64,000 bases of DNA from Megascapheus bottae (Eukaryota; Chordata; Mammalia; Rodentia; Geomyidae), in contig JANJXV010000004.1 in NCBI GenBank assembly GCA_024803745.1, positions 53,014,358 to 53,078,357 of the forward strand. Reading direction: 5' to 3'. The notes under the pieces are model-generated. The model was given only the letters and a program-made list of their open reading frames with translations. It did not search any database and was not told where the DNA came from. Of the stretch, positions 25,732-37,079 are shown piece after piece. Made by a program: the position numbers and the translations under genes. Numbering within the stretch: position 1 is the stretch's first letter; each line of letters opens with the position of its first letter.

Positions 25732-25975
25732 TGAATATTAAAAATTGTGTTTATCATAATAATGAATAAAGAAAAAGACAACATAAATTTTATTAACCAA
25801 GGTTAGCATGTAATAGTAGGTCATCATTAAAAGGTATGATAATAATTCCCTACAATTGATATGTAATATCAACTGTCCATATTGAGTTGAATATAGTCCA
25901 TATTGACTCCCTCAAAATATTAGAACATTAACCTGCCAGAAATTCGGCTGTGTGTCTTTTAAAAGTGTCTTTTAG

Positions 25976-26266
25976 CTGGGCGTGATGGCTTATGCCTGTA
26001 ATCCTAGCTAATCCGGAGACTGAGATCTGAGGACCAAGGTTCAAAGCCAGCCCTGGCACTAGAGACTGTGAGACTCTGATCTCCAGTTAACCACTAGACA
26101 ACCAGAAGTGGCACTGTGGCTCAAAGAGTAGGGGCAGTAGTCTTGAGCTGAAGAGCTCAGGGACAATGCCTAGGCCCAGAAGTAGGGTGGTATCCTTGAG
26201 CTGAAGAGCTCAGGGACAGCACCCAGGTCCAGAGTTCAAGCCCCACGACCAACAAAAAACAAACAA
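25976..26266 (+). mobile_element. SINE-B with internally duplicated tail
   Basis: Head TAGCTGGGCGTGATGGCTTA and middle TCTCCAGTTAACCACTAGAC are typical. The tail segment CTTGAGCTGAAGAGCTCAGG, with its AGGCCCAGA end, is present twice, joined by AGTAGGGTGGTATC. The same duplication is seen in the antisense copy at 15552-15873. Confidence 0.88.
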
Positions 26267-26621
26267 AAGTATCCAATTCATTGTATAAACAATTTAAAGG
26301 AGAAAACCTTAGAGTTATACCAAAAACATTCAAGACATTGATAATGTAAGTAAAATATTGCAATTATACCAGAATTTTCCAAACTTGGTAAAGACCAGAA
26401 GCATATTAAATATTGAAAATTACTGATGTTAGTTAAATCTGAAGTAAAGATTAGATAAAAGATGCATGACAACATTAAAGTTTTACCTAAATAAATTGTT
26501 CCCATTAGAATAATTAATAAAATTTGCAAAGTGCTGAAAAAAAAATTTAAATTACGATTTCCTTCTCAGAATATAAAATTGTGTAGAAAGTTCATAAGAC
26601 TTTAAACCCTAATAATAGAAA
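26267..26621. other. AT-rich unique sequence
   Basis: No repeat or gene recognised. Confidence 0.5.
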
Positions 26622-26880
26622 ATGGGCATAGTAACTCACTTCTGCAATTCTGGCTCAGGAATCAGGAGGGTTATGGTTCAAAACCAGCCTGTTCATGCAT
26701 ACAAGTAGTCTTCATTACCCTACAACCATAGATGGTATACACCTATTGTCCCAGCACAAAATACGTGGATTGAGGTGGCTCCTATTAAGATAGCAAGGTC
26801 AAAAGGCTAAAGTTATGATTCAAGTGGTAGGGTGCCTGCTTGGCAATGCAAAGGTTTTGATTCCATACACCAGTACTACC
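26622..26880 (+). mobile_element. Older B1/ID composite SINE
   Basis: GGGCATAGTAACTCACTTCT, a second B1-like unit around 26735-26795 and an ID-like tail (GATTCAAGTGGTAGGGTGCC, TTTTGATTCCATACACCAGT) are visible, with strong divergence. Confidence 0.55.
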
Positions 26881-27124
26881 AAAAGAAAAAAAAATAGGCC
26901 GGGAGTTTGGCCTAGTGGTTAAAGTGCTTGCCTAGCATGCATGAAGACCCAGGTTCGATTCCTAGGTACCACATACATAGAAAAAAGCCAGAAGTGGTGC
27001 TGAGGCTCATGTGGTAGAGCTCTAGCCTTGAGAAAGTCCAAGGACAGTGCTCAGGCCCTGAGCTCAAGCCCAGGACTGGCAAAGTAAAAAAATAAATAAA
27101 TAAATAAATAAAAGAAAAAAAATA
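26881..27124 (+). mobile_element. SINE-A with (AAAT)n tail and TSD
   Basis: A full-length copy (26896-27109) from GCCGGGAGTTTGGCCTAGTG through GGTTCGATTCC to CCCAGGACTGGCAAAG, then AAAT repeats. Flanking AAAAGAAAAAAAATA at 26881-26895 and 27110-27124 forms a low-complexity TSD. Confidence 0.9.
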
Positions 27125-27299
27125 AAAGAATTTGATAATGTGGCTGTTTCTACTTCTGCTACCTCTTGATAATAGCTTTTCTCAATACTGTTAATTATAA
27201 GTAGAAACAGAACTTTTTAGCATATTAACTGACAATAAGGAAATTATAAAATACTAAAAATAATCCCTTTAATAGGTAATGGGAATGGGTCATAATCTC

Positions 27300-27484
27300 T
27301 TGCCAGTTCTGGGCTTGAACTCAGGGCCTGAGCTCTGTCCTTGGGCTTTCTCAAAGCTAATGCTCTACCACTTGAGCCACTTCCAGCTTTTTTTCCCCCC
27401 TATGTGTGTTTTGCCAAAGAATTGAACCTGGGTCTTTGTACGTGCTAGGCAAGCATTCTACCACTAGGCCAGACTCTCAGTGCC
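27300..27484 (-). mobile_element. SINE-A, antisense
   Basis: TTGCCAGTTCTGGGCTTGAA, TCTACCACTTGAGCCACTTC and GCTAGGCAAGCATTCTACCA are the reversed SINE-A landmarks. The poly(T) is lost. Confidence 0.88.
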
Positions 27485-27639
27485 AGAATTGATTATAGTC
27501 TTAATGAATACAAAGCAAAACTTGAATTTAACATTTTCCTAAATGAGAAAAGACTATCAAAATCTTTACATACATGTATGTATACAGTTTTTGTTCTAAT
27601 TTCAGAATATAATGCAATTATAAGTAGACAAAAATGATT

Positions 27640-28690
27640 TTGAGATTGAAGTTAAAGTTTACATAAAATATACATATTTAAATCATACAGTTTGATACCA
27701 AGTATAAGTATCGACATAACTATGAAACAAAATCCTACAAGTTTCTGCAATCCCAGAAGTTTCCTGGGCCCCCATGCCTCCTCCACCCTCATCCTCAGAC
27801 AGCCATGGATGTTTGGTCTATAACTGATCATCTAGAACTTAATCTTACAAGATGTAGACTTCTTTTTTTTTTTCCTTTTTAAAATACACAGCGTGGGCCA
27901 GGAGTTTGGCCTAGTGGTTAAAGTGCTTGCCTAGCATGCCCGAAGACCCAGGTTCGATTCCTTGGTACCACATATATAGAAAAAGCTGGAAGTGGTGCTG
28001 AGGCTCCAGTGGTAGAGTTCTAGCCTTGTGAAAGTCTAAGGACAATGCTCAGGCCCTGAGCTCAAGCCCACGACTGGCAAAAAAAAATAAATAAATAAAG
28101 ATTAAAATACACAGCGTGATCTGGATATTCACCCACGTTGTTGCATACATTTTTTGTCCCTTACTATATCTACCCAGATTCCATTTATACAGATGCCTAA
28201 CTTTATGTTGTATACTCATTTATCGGTGAGTCTAAGTTGTTTGCATTCATTTTGGACTATTACGAATTTTCTGTAGATGTGCTTTCATATATGTTTTGGT
28301 TAAATAAGTACTCAGGAGTAAAATTGTTGGGTTTTTTGTATAGGTATGTAAGCAACTGCCAAACTTCTTCAAAGTGGCTACACAATTATATATTCCTAAC
28401 AGTAGTGTATGAGAGATCTATCTGCTCTCCTCCTTTCCAGCACATAGTATGGTGGCTAGTCGATTTATTTCAGTTCTTCTAATAGGTAAGTTATCTCAAT
28501 GTGTCTTACAGTTGCATTTCCCTGATGACTAATCAGCTTGAACACTTTGCCCCATGCTTATTTGCCTTAGGTATGATTTGTAAACTGTTTTCAAATCTTT
28601 GCCCACTTTTTTAAGATTGGGTTAACATTCAGTTGTAAGGTTTATATATCCTTAACCGCTCTCTGTATCATAGTTGTGTTGTGAATACAT
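27640..28690 (-). mobile_element. Old L1, antisense, split by a SINE-A
   Basis: 27640-27878 resembles the reversed 3' UTR of old mammalian L1s. 28118-28690 reads as reversed ORF2 (GCCAAACTTCTTCAAAGTGG, TTGCATTTCCCTGATGACTA, ATCTTTGCCCACTTTTTTAA). It is heavily diverged with no open frame. The SINE-A at 27896-28101 interrupts it. Confidence 0.7.
27879..28118 (+). mobile_element. SINE-A with 17-nt TSD
   Basis: A full-length SINE-A (27896-28101) with B-box GGTTCGATTCC and a TAAATAAA-type tail. The perfect TSD TTAAAATACACAGCGTG is at 27879-27895 and 28102-28118. Confidence 0.95.
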
Positions 28691-28702
28691 TCTCCTTATC
28701 TG

Positions 28703-28708
<6 letters not shown>

Positions 28709-28739
<31 letters not shown>

Positions 28740-28963
28740 GTGGGTCATGGGGCTTGAACTCAACCTGGGCGCTGTCCCTGAGCTCTTCTGCTCAAAGCTA
28801 CCTCCCTACCCTTGAGCTAAGCCACACTCCCATTTTCTAGAGGTTAACTGGAAATAAAAGTCTCAGGTCCTTTTGTGCCCGGGGTTGACTTTGAACCTTG
28901 ATCTTCAGATCTCAGCCTCCTGAGTAGCTAGGATTACAGGTGTGAGCTACCATGCTCGGCCTT
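28709..28963 (-). mobile_element. SINE-B, antisense
   Basis: A long poly(T), then GTCATGGGGCTTGAACTCAA, GCTGTCCCTGAGCTCTTCTG, and finally CCTGAGTAGCTAGGATTACA and GGTGTGAGCTACCATGCTCG. This is a standard SINE-B without the tail duplication. Confidence 0.92.
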
Positions 28964-29019
28964 GTTTTATTTTCTTACTGATATTTTCAAAAGGAAAAAG
29001 CTTTCCATTTCCACGAGTT

Positions 29020-29118
29020 TGGTTTCTGTTTTGTGCATTGGTGATGCTGGAGTTTGAGCGCAGAGCTTTGTACTGGCTAGATAAGCCCTCTATCACTTGA
29101 GCCACACTGTCAGTGCTT
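29020..29118 (-). mobile_element. ID-type SINE, antisense
   Basis: GATGCTGGAGTTTGAGCGCA, GCTTTGTACTGGCTAGATAA and TATCACTTGAGCCACACTGT fit a reversed older ID unit. Confidence 0.55.
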
Positions 29119-29579
29119 TTTGCTTTAAGGTTCTTTTTCAATGTCTTGCCTTTTGCCTGGACCTGTCTGGGACTTTAATTCTTCCCTCTCAGTATCTGAG
29201 AGAACAGTCATGATCAAGTCCTGTATTGTCACTTTTCTTGATAAAGGAATACCAGAGTAAAAAAAATTCCAGTATCTATCTGCCCTGGAGGCATTAAGCT
29301 TATAGAACTGTAAACAGCTTCCAAATATACATGAAATATATCTCTAAATGATCAGACACTGTAACTAGAAACTGAGTAATTTGCTTTCGTACTCCATGCC
29401 TTTACCATTTAAAATGGGCTTTTAACTCTGTTTACTCATTCCTTTCAGTAAATCAGTGGGAAGTTTTGATACATCTTTATCTTCTGTGTGGTAGGTAGAG
29501 ATCATTTACATTACAGCAAGGCAGGCAACACCCGTTAGATTACAGCTCTCTAGCATGCCTCCACCATTTCCTTCTTGGG

Positions 29580-30080
29580 TCCTTGTTTCTCAAAGAATGA
29601 CATCCAAACAAGAAAATGAGCTTGAGGAGTGAATTTACTCAGAGTTCTCAGGTGTGAAGGGATCCCACACAGGTTGTCAGCCAAGTGAGAATGTAAGGGA
29701 TTTTATACCTTGTACTGCCCTCCCAATTGGTCACAACCAATGCAAATGAGGCATAAGACAACCAATCAGAAGAGCTGTGACATGACAGTGGACCTGAAAC
29801 TACTTTAATCCTAAATCTGGTCCATTCCTCAAATTCCTACTCCAGGATAATGGACACACTAACTGGACTGAGAATGTAAAAGTAGAGGAATGAAGCCAGG
29901 ATATTCTGTTCTCTGCAGCTGAGATTTTTTAAAAAAATTAAATTAAAATAAAGGTGCCCTTTCCGGGGTCTGATCTCTATGAGATCAGCAGTATTTCTCT
30001 ATTGCAAGGTATTTCCCAGGAGCCCAGGCCCTGCATAATCTACCCACTGAACTAAACTTAACTAGTTTTAACTATTCAGT
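29580..30080 (+). mobile_element. Possible solitary LTR of an endogenous retrovirus
   Basis: The layout is LTR-like: CCAAT-type boxes at about 29723, 29737 and 29762, an octamer ATGCAAAT at 29740-29747, then 150-200 bp later AATAAA near 29948 followed by GGTGCCCTTTCC and a T/G-rich stretch. I cannot place exact ends, a TSD or a family, and no coding remnant adjoins it. Confidence 0.35.
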
Positions 30081-31715
30081 TTCATGCTGTGTTCCTAATC
30101 AGGCCCTCTGGACAAATGACCTTCCTGACAGTAGAAAAACACTGCCGAGTGATATCTTAGTTTCAAGTTAGCTTCACTTATTTTCCTCCGTGGGAGGCAA
30201 CAGATGAATCTTCTCTTTCCCATCCTAGCCATGTTACCATAGTTAAAACTTCAGGACCTCATCTTCAAATCAACAGAAAATCACTCCCAAATAAGGTCTA
30301 TAAATCTAATACAAGAAATATACATTTCTTTGTCTTACCTGAACAAGCAAGCTCATCGCTGAGCCTGCTCTACTGCCTGAAATGTTGAAGCACTGTTGCT
30401 TCTCTACCATTGTTCCTTACAGCTTCATCTGGGACAGGAGCAAGCTGCCATTCTCTGTAAATAACAACCTGTCAGAGTGACAAATGTGGAGGTGGTTGGT
30501 CTGAAATGCAAAGTATTTAGGCAGGCTGAGTGAGCACAGTGTTCTGCTCCAGGTGAGAGACAGATTCATCAAAATAAAAGCCATATCTGCCCCCCCCAGA
30601 AACTGTGTTTATTCTTCAGATGTGAGAAAAAATATCCTATTTTAATACACGTTTAACCAAACTTACTTGTACTAAATATTAAGTACATAATCTCTTTTAT
30701 TACCTTTGTCTTGGATTCTCTCATTCCACTTTTAGGAATAGAGCAATTTATCCTCCATAAAGGGTAATTTTGAAAGCGCATGATTTTCTCCTTTTGATTT
30801 TCTCTTGAATTACTAACATACATCTTGTTAAGTTGGTGTCTGGCTAGAAAAGAGAAGTGAAACAGAAAAGAGCTGTCATAATGGAAACAAGGCTACAACA
30901 ATGGATAGAACAGTCTGGGATTTTTATGATTATCATTCCAAGAGAAGCATGTCAGCTTACAAGTATACTTCTGCTTTCTCTTCTATCAGCATTCAGAAAA
31001 TTGCTGCAGGACTCAGGCAAGGAGCTGCAGTCATCAAATGTGTTTTGCTTTGGAGTCTGAACACAACAGATTGTAGCTGACTATGTAAACGAACAAAGAC
31101 CTGAGAAGAAGACTGGTTAAGATCTTAGCTGGTCATCATGTGGCAGCCCATATCAATAACTAAACACAAGGGTAGCTCAAGTCTGATTATGAATGCCTGT
31201 TAACTCTCAGCATTGGTAACTTTACCCTCATTCTCCACTGAGCTGATTCCTTTTCTCCCGTGTAAGTCAAATGGATGATGAGCATACCAAAATTAGGGGG
31301 TGAAGGGTAGAATTAATGTCAACTTAATGCTTCCTCCTTTCAAAGTAGTATAAAGCCTCTCACAAATGTGATTATGTCAACATAAACTCAGTACTTTTGA
31401 AAATATTACCTTGATCTAGCATCGGTAAATACCTTGTGACACAGTGAAGATCACGCTCCTGAGGGAAATGTCTCTCACTACAAGAAGTCCTTGAGCCAAG
31501 TTACTGCTGTGGAGCTGAGTCAGGGCTGCTTGTGCCAGCGCTACAGGAGGGCAAATCTGTCAGATAAAGTGGCAGGACAGCAATTCCAGGTATAATGTAG
31601 GGCCCTGCTAAATCTTGCAGCGTGAAATAGACCTCTAAGGGATATTGAAACAGCTGGTTCCAAGCCTTAGTCCAAATTGAACCTAATACTCCAATTGTAG
31701 TGACTTTTTAATAAT
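30081..31715. other. Unique intergenic sequence
   Basis: No repeat or gene recognised. A 67-codon frame at 30857-31060 has no recognisable features. Confidence 0.55.
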
Positions 31716-31736
31716 GGAGGTGAAATTCACACAATA

Positions 31737-32009
31737 AAAACTAGCCATTTTTTTCTTTTTTTAATTGTAATTAACAGAAGGGTTACATTATATTCACCAG
31801 ATAGAAGGTGCATTACTTCACAAACATTGATACACTTTCTCATGACATGGTCCCCATTTCCCTTCCCCCCTCCCACTCATCTTGATTTCCCCCCCTTCCC
31901 TATCCAATTTCAAATAACCAATTAAGCACATATAAAATAGATAACAAGGTGAAATATTGTAACAATATAAGATAACCAAGGGATAGCAAAAGAGATGAAA
32001 ACTAGCCAT
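31737..32009 (-). mobile_element. Very short L1 3' end, antisense, with TSD
   Basis: Only about 249 bp of L1 3' UTR (31749-31997) was copied, from TTTTTAATTGTAATTAACAG through the C-rich complement of the G tract to ACCAAGGGATAGCAAAAGAG. The perfect 12-nt TSD AAAACTAGCCAT is at 31737-31748 and 31998-32009. Confidence 0.92.
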
Positions 32010-32012
32010 CTT

Positions 32013-32226
32013 AAAGAATACAATTCAGGGGGCAAAGAGTTTGGCCTAGTTGATGAAGTGCTTGCCTAGCACTCATGAAGACCAGGGTTCAATTCCTCAG
32101 TACCACATACATAGAAAAGACAGAAGTTGTGCTGTGGCTCAAGTAGTAGAGTGCTAGCTTTGAGGGAAAAGCCCAAGGAAAGTGCTCCAGACCTGAGTTC
32201 AAGGCCCCCCAAAAGAATACAATTCA
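32013..32226 (+). mobile_element. SINE-A with 15-nt TSD
   Basis: The body (32028-32211) runs GGCAAAGAGTTTGGCCTAGT, GGTTCAATTCC, GAGTTCAAGGCCCCCC. The perfect TSD AAAGAATACAATTCA is at 32013-32027 and 32212-32226. Confidence 0.92.
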
Positions 32227-32400
32227 TTGGCATTAAGATCGTTCAACTGGCAACTTAGCTACACTACATTTCCCAAACCCATTCACCACTGATGAATGTC
32301 TCTGTTGTTTCCACCTTTTTGGCAGTTACAAAGAGTGACTATGAAACATATGTAAAAACTGGAGAACCTGTCTTCAGTTGCTTTTTGCACTTTTTGAGGA

Positions 32401-33460
32401 AACACACAAATTAAAAGAAACTTTTTCCCTATTGGCCAAATACATTTCCTTGTTACTCTTTTTAATTTTCTTGTATGCTTTGTGAAGATGTCTGATTTAT
32501 TCTCTAGCATATTTTCGAGTGGCACTCGAAAATATTCACTGGCTGAAGGAAGAAATGAGTGAGTGTGAGTAGGCACATTCATAATTTAGGTTTCCTTGGG
32601 TGGATTAGAGGACCAGATGTGATCAAGACCAGTGGGGCCTACTGTGTTAATCAAGGGTCTGTCTGGGCTTCTAAACCAGGGAGAGCCCCACCTATAAACA
32701 CAGCTCTGACAGGCTCAGGGCATTGCACTGTTTGCATGCACCCCCCCTCCTCCACTCAGCCCTAAGTCTCAGCCATTAAGTCTTCTTTAAATTGCCCTGA
32801 GTAGATTCTGAGATAATGCTTGATGAATGAATTTGGATAGAGAAGCAGAAGCTACCTGACATTTAACCATTTATATCTTAGTTTCTACGATGCTCAAAGA
32901 CAGGGATGGTCCCTTCTCTTAGGGTTCATGTGAAGGATTAAAGGCTCCAGGATCAGGGCTGTCCTGGGAAGGTATTTCTAACTGGTTCCATGGATCCTGA
33001 ACAACTCTACAAATGTAATTAGAATGGATGGGGCTAAACAAGAGATCAACAACAGAACAGTCTGATGTAAGCTTAATGAGCATAAGACCATTTCTGACTT
33101 GCTCCTTTTGGTATTCCCCAACAGCCAACACAGGGTCCAGACAAACTCTCTGATAGTTATTTGGCAATGCTCAACAGAGAAATGGACAGCATGTGAGAAA
33201 AGGCTTAGAACTGGAGTTAATGCCTCAAAGAAGACCCTATGTCTCTCTGTTAGAGGTGCTATAGAAGGCACAGGAAGCACACAGATTCACCATCGTTCTC
33301 ATGTGGTTCATGTTCTTTGTCTCTTCTGTGAGAAAACAGAACAAAATACACAAGGTGTAGAAATAAGAGCTAGCGTGCAAAGTACTTTTATGACCTTTCT
33401 TGGGAAAGGAGAATGGACATTCGAATGGCTTTAAACAGAAAGGTGAAAAAGGCACTCAAG
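32401..33460. other. Unique intergenic sequence
   Basis: Nothing recognised. Overlapping frames on both strands at 32919-33455 have no domain and look like chance. Confidence 0.55.
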
Positions 33461-33716
33461 GGCTGGGAGCATGGCCTAGTGGTAGAGTGCTTGCCTAGCC
33501 CTGAGTTCGATTCCTGGATACAATATACACAGAAAAAGCTGGAAGTGATGCTGTGGCTCAAGTGGTAGAGAGCAGCCTTGACAAAGCTCAAGGACAGTGT
33601 CCAAGCCCCAGAACTGGCAGAAAAGGAGAAGGAATAGGAGAAGGAGGAGGAGAAGGAGGAGGAGGAGGAGGAGGAGGAGGAGGAGGAGGAGGAGGAGGAG
33701 GAGGAGGAAGAGGAAC
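33461..33716 (+). mobile_element. SINE-A ending in a (GGA)n microsatellite
   Basis: GGGAGCATGGCCTAGTGGTA, GAGTTCGATTCC, CCAAGCCCCAGAACTGGCAG, then GAGAAGGA passing into about 85 bp of GGA repeats (33628-33714). The poly-Gly, poly-Arg and poly-Ser frames here are artefacts. Weak flanking repeats AGGCACTCAA and AGGAACTCAA suggest that the microsatellite lies inside the insertion. Confidence 0.85.
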
Positions 33717-33854
33717 TCAATCTTTGCGATTTTCCTAATAGCCAAATTTAAGGAGAAAGGGAACATTCCAGACAAGCTACATGCCAAAGATGCTCATATA
33801 ATTGGGGTTGCTTAACATATAACAGCAGAAATATTCACATTTTCCAATTGAAAG

Positions 33855-34215
33855 CCATTATTTTATTGTGGTTAAATATACAAAAACCAGTTTAACCATT
33901 TTCTATGAACAGTTCAGCAGTAGTGTGGGCACTGGGCATGCAACCTTCACTCACTTCTGTTCATCCCCAGAACATTTTCTCTCTCTTTTTTTTTTTTTTT
34001 TTTTTGGCCAGCCCTGGGCTTGGGCTCAGGGCCTGAGCACTGTCCTTGGGCTTTCTCAAGGCTAGCACTCTACCACTTGAGCCTCAGCACCACTTCCAGC
34101 TTTTTGCTATGCATGTGGTACCGAGGAATCGAACCCGGGCCTTCATGCATGCTAGGCAAGCACTCTACCATTAGACCAAACTCCCAGCCCCCCAGAACAT
34201 TTTAATCATCCAGTT
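33855..34215 (-). mobile_element. Old L1 3' UTR fragment, antisense
   Basis: CCAGTTTAACCATTTTCTAT, GAACAGTTCAGCAGTAGTGT, CATGCAACCTTCACTCACTT and CCCCAGAACATTTT follow the reversed 3' end of L1M-type repeats. A SINE-A interrupts it. Confidence 0.5.
33965..34203 (-). mobile_element. SINE-A, antisense, with TSD
   Basis: Poly(T), then GGCCAGCCCTGGGCTTGGGC through CGAGGAATCGAACCCGGGCC to AAACTCCCAG. The TSD CCCCAGAACATTTT lies at 33965-33978 and 34190-34203. Confidence 0.95.
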
Positions 34216-35489
34216 TCAATATTTGCTTTTTAATATTGTGTCTTACCTAGGAACTCTGTTCAAAAGTTCAAAGTTAGAGATCAGTAAATTGTTTTATAAA
34301 AAACCAAGAGAAAAAAATATTTTTCAATATAATCAGATGAAGTTGCTTTCAAGAGGAATATAGTGGTTGAATTTTCTGAGTACAAAAGGTGCTTTTCAGA
34401 CATTTGCTATGCTTCTAAACTGTAATTTAATTGTCATTCCTTTGAGGATCTGATGAGATTAAAATGACACAGATCTAATACATACTAATTACATTGATCA
34501 GCTTCCCTCCATTTCTGTCCCCCAACCTTCTAATTGCAGACATCGATACTACTTGAAAATTTTTAGACCATCCCTCAAGGAAGCTGGTGATTATTTATAC
34601 CTGTTTGGACTATAGCTGTAGTCCAAGACTATCATCAACCCCGTACACTCGAGTGTCATAGATGGTATTTGAAATCCATTAACAATAAAAGTCATTTTTG
34701 CCAACAGAGCTGGTTCCTTTGTCTTCCACAGCTGGCCTCACAGAGAGGCTCCAAGCAGCCAAGCTCTGTGTGCTTTCTCTGCAGCATCACTACATTGAGG
34801 TAGGCTGGGGTCATCCCGAAGGCTGTACCACCACCCTACCCCAGGACCTGACCATCTAGATGCACAGCCTGCCAAACAGAGCTATTATAATCAGCATCAT
34901 ATTGTTCTCTTGTACTTCCTACACTGGACAGAAACAAAGTCACTAAATTCTGAAAGATTACTGAGCAGCAAAGGTGAAGGAAACCCGCAACCAATATCAG
35001 GCACTATTTCAAAAGCAACTGCCTTGCGCAACCTTTAATAGGATTTCCTAGTTTACAATGCTGAAGATGAGGGCCAGTTACCATGGAAACTAACAGTCTC
35101 TTTAGAGAGAGCTGGGTTTTTCTCTTAGTGTCTGTTCTTTCCAGAAAGGCAGAGGGGGAAGCAGGAAAAGACAAGTCAAGGAGCTGGTACCAGAACAATG
35201 AAAAGAAGTTCTCTTTACATTAGCAAAATTTGACTAGGGACATTTGGGTGGAGCCACAGCTCATAACTGTGTCATTTTCGACTGTACTACTACAAAAATC
35301 TTGAGTTAGCTATTTGGAGATACTAAAGCAAAATTTATTTTATTGACAGTGTCTTTAAATTGTTTTTATTCCATTTTTAACATGTGAGAATCTCCAATGC
35401 AGTGACATAAAGAACAAAGAAGACTCACTTTTTCTGGTCTTCTGTCCCAGTACACACACTATGAAGAAACAGCCTGTCTTTTCCTGTAA
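34216..35489. other. Unique intergenic sequence
   Basis: No repeat or gene recognised. Confidence 0.55.
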
Positions 35490-35541
35490 TTATACCATAT
35501 ATATATATATATATACATATGGTATATATACCATATGTATG

Positions 35542-35579
<38 letters not shown>
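35490..35579. repeat. (AT)n/(AC)n tract with perfect palindrome
   Basis: AT runs flank a 22-bp perfect palindrome at 35516-35537 (centre GGTATATATACC), and an AC run follows at about 35564-35578. It is a likely cruciform-prone or length-variable site. Confidence 0.85.
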
Positions 35580-35634
35580 AACACAGTATAAACACAAGCC
35601 AAAAAGCAAACAACTTTGTTAAAAATGAACAAAG

Positions 35635-35845
35635 CTGGAGGTGTGGTTCAAGTGATAGACCAGGTGCCTAATAAGCACAAGGCCCTGAGTTAAAACCCCA
35701 ATGCCAATGAAAAAATAAATAGGCAAAGAAAGCCAGACAGGATGATATACACCTGTACTCAAAAGGTTGAGTTAGGATGATCACCTGAGTTTGAAGACAA
35801 CCTGGTATGATAGTGAGACCCTATCTCAAAATAGAAGGGGTAGGA
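35635..35845 (+). mobile_element. Older ID unit followed by B1 unit
   Basis: ID-like: GCTGGAGGTGTGGTTCAAGT to GAGTTAAAACCCCAATGCC (35635-35718). B1-like: GACAGGATGATATACACCTG to GAGACCCTATCTCAAAATAG (35737-35845). The order is the opposite of the B1-then-ID composites, so these may be two insertions. Confidence 0.55.
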
Positions 35846-36660
35846 GGCAGAAAAAACTCCATTAGATATTTCTCTAAAGAAGATTTTACCAATAGCCAAT
35901 AAGCAAATGGGGGAAAAGGCTCATTATTACTAATCATTAGCAAAAGACAAAGAAAAATGAAACACCATGAGATCTCACTGCACATCCTCTAAAATAGCAT
36001 ATCTTATATAGATAGTACATATGTGTGTGTATATATAAACCCACACATACAAAGAGGCAGAAAAAATAAATATTGGAGAGGAAAGGAAAATTAGACCCCT
36101 TATGCACTGCTAATGAAAATGTAAAACGTTGCAGCTACTTTGGGAAAACAACAGACAGGACCCTAGTGGCCCCCTCCTCTAATCCTAGCTACTCAGAAGG
36201 CTAAGGTCTGAGGATTGAGGTTCAAGGCCAGCAAAAGGTCATTTTAAAAATATCGTAAAACTAGATGAGAAAAAAATATCATAAAACTCATATCCAAATA
36301 AGCACAAAAAGGAAAAAAATCTGAAAGTGGTACAATATCTCAAGTGGTAGTGCTCTATCCTTGAACATAAAAAGCCCAAGAACAGCCCGCAGGCTCTAAG
36401 TTCAAGCCCCAACTCTAGCACCAAAACAAACAAACAAAAAACAGGTGATATGCACATACAACAGAATATTAGTCTTTGAAAAGAAGGAAATTTGACACAT
36501 GTTGTAATAGAGATAACCCTAGAAGATATTAGACCAAGTGAACAAAAAAAGCCAGTCACAAGAGGACAAATGCTGTATGATTTAAAAGTTCCTGTAAGTA
36601 GTCAGAGTAAATCTATACAGTTGCAGTCTGGAAAAAATAAGGGGGTGGGGTGAGGAGGGC
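35846..36660 (+). mobile_element. Old L1 ORF2 3' part, split by a SINE-B
   Basis: AGATATTTCTCTAAAGAAGA, CCAATAGCCAATAAGCAAAT, CTGCTAATGAAAATGTAAAA before the SINE-B, then GAATATTAGTCTTTGAAAAG, GCCAGTCACAAGAGGACAAA after it. These are landmarks of old L1 ORF2 ends. No open frame remains. Confidence 0.7.
36166..36443 (+). mobile_element. SINE-B, diverged, with internal insertion
   Basis: CTCTAATCCTAGCTACTCAG and GTTCAAGGCCAGC, then an extra A-rich segment, then AAGTGGTAGTGCTCTATCCT and GTTCAAGCCCCAACTCTAGC with a CAAA tail. Confidence 0.65.
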
Positions 36661-37079
36661 ATGGGAAGGGGAATCCTCTATGAAGTCTCCTCTGGGATGA
36701 CTTGAGGACCACACCTGACTAACCAGGAGCTAGAATCACCCAGAGGTTCTCCACGTGCAACCTGCTAGTTCACGGTGGCGGTGCCCTGGGTGTAACCACA
36801 GTACCTCCATGAGTCCAGGCGTGAGCTGCTGCTCATGTTCTAGTATATACAAAGTGCAGTGTTTTTGCAGCATCTTGATAAAAGAAAAACCTTGCACAAA
36901 AGTGATTTCTCTTGAGCAAAGAAGGCTTAGAAAGAATTGGACGAATCTGAGAAGCAAAAGAGTGAGAGAGAGAAGTGCACTCCATGACATGAGCCATGAG
37001 TATTCAGTGATGGGAAAAGGCCAAAGGAAACGAGAAGTAAAAAGTGGACTGCTTGTTTCAAATTACTTTGAAAAAAGTC
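36661..37079. other. Unique sequence
   Basis: No repeat recognised. The open frame at 36755-37291 runs on into the L1 at 37087 and is chance. Confidence 0.5.

Larger units (their letters stand above)
31716..32400 (-). mobile_element. Old L1 3' UTR, antisense, with two younger insertions
   Basis: GGTGAAATTCACACAATAAA, then after the first insertion CCATCTTAAAGAATACAATT, and after the second CATTGGCATTAAGATCGTTC, then TGATGAATGTCTCTGTTGTT. These follow the reversed 3' region of old L1M-type elements. A short L1 and a SINE-A interrupt it. Confidence 0.6.

Noticed and set aside
33553..33815. Reading frames with poly-Gly, poly-Arg, poly-Ser and poly-Leu
   Set aside because: They are translations of a (GGA)n microsatellite at a SINE tail; all six frames look protein-like for the same reason.
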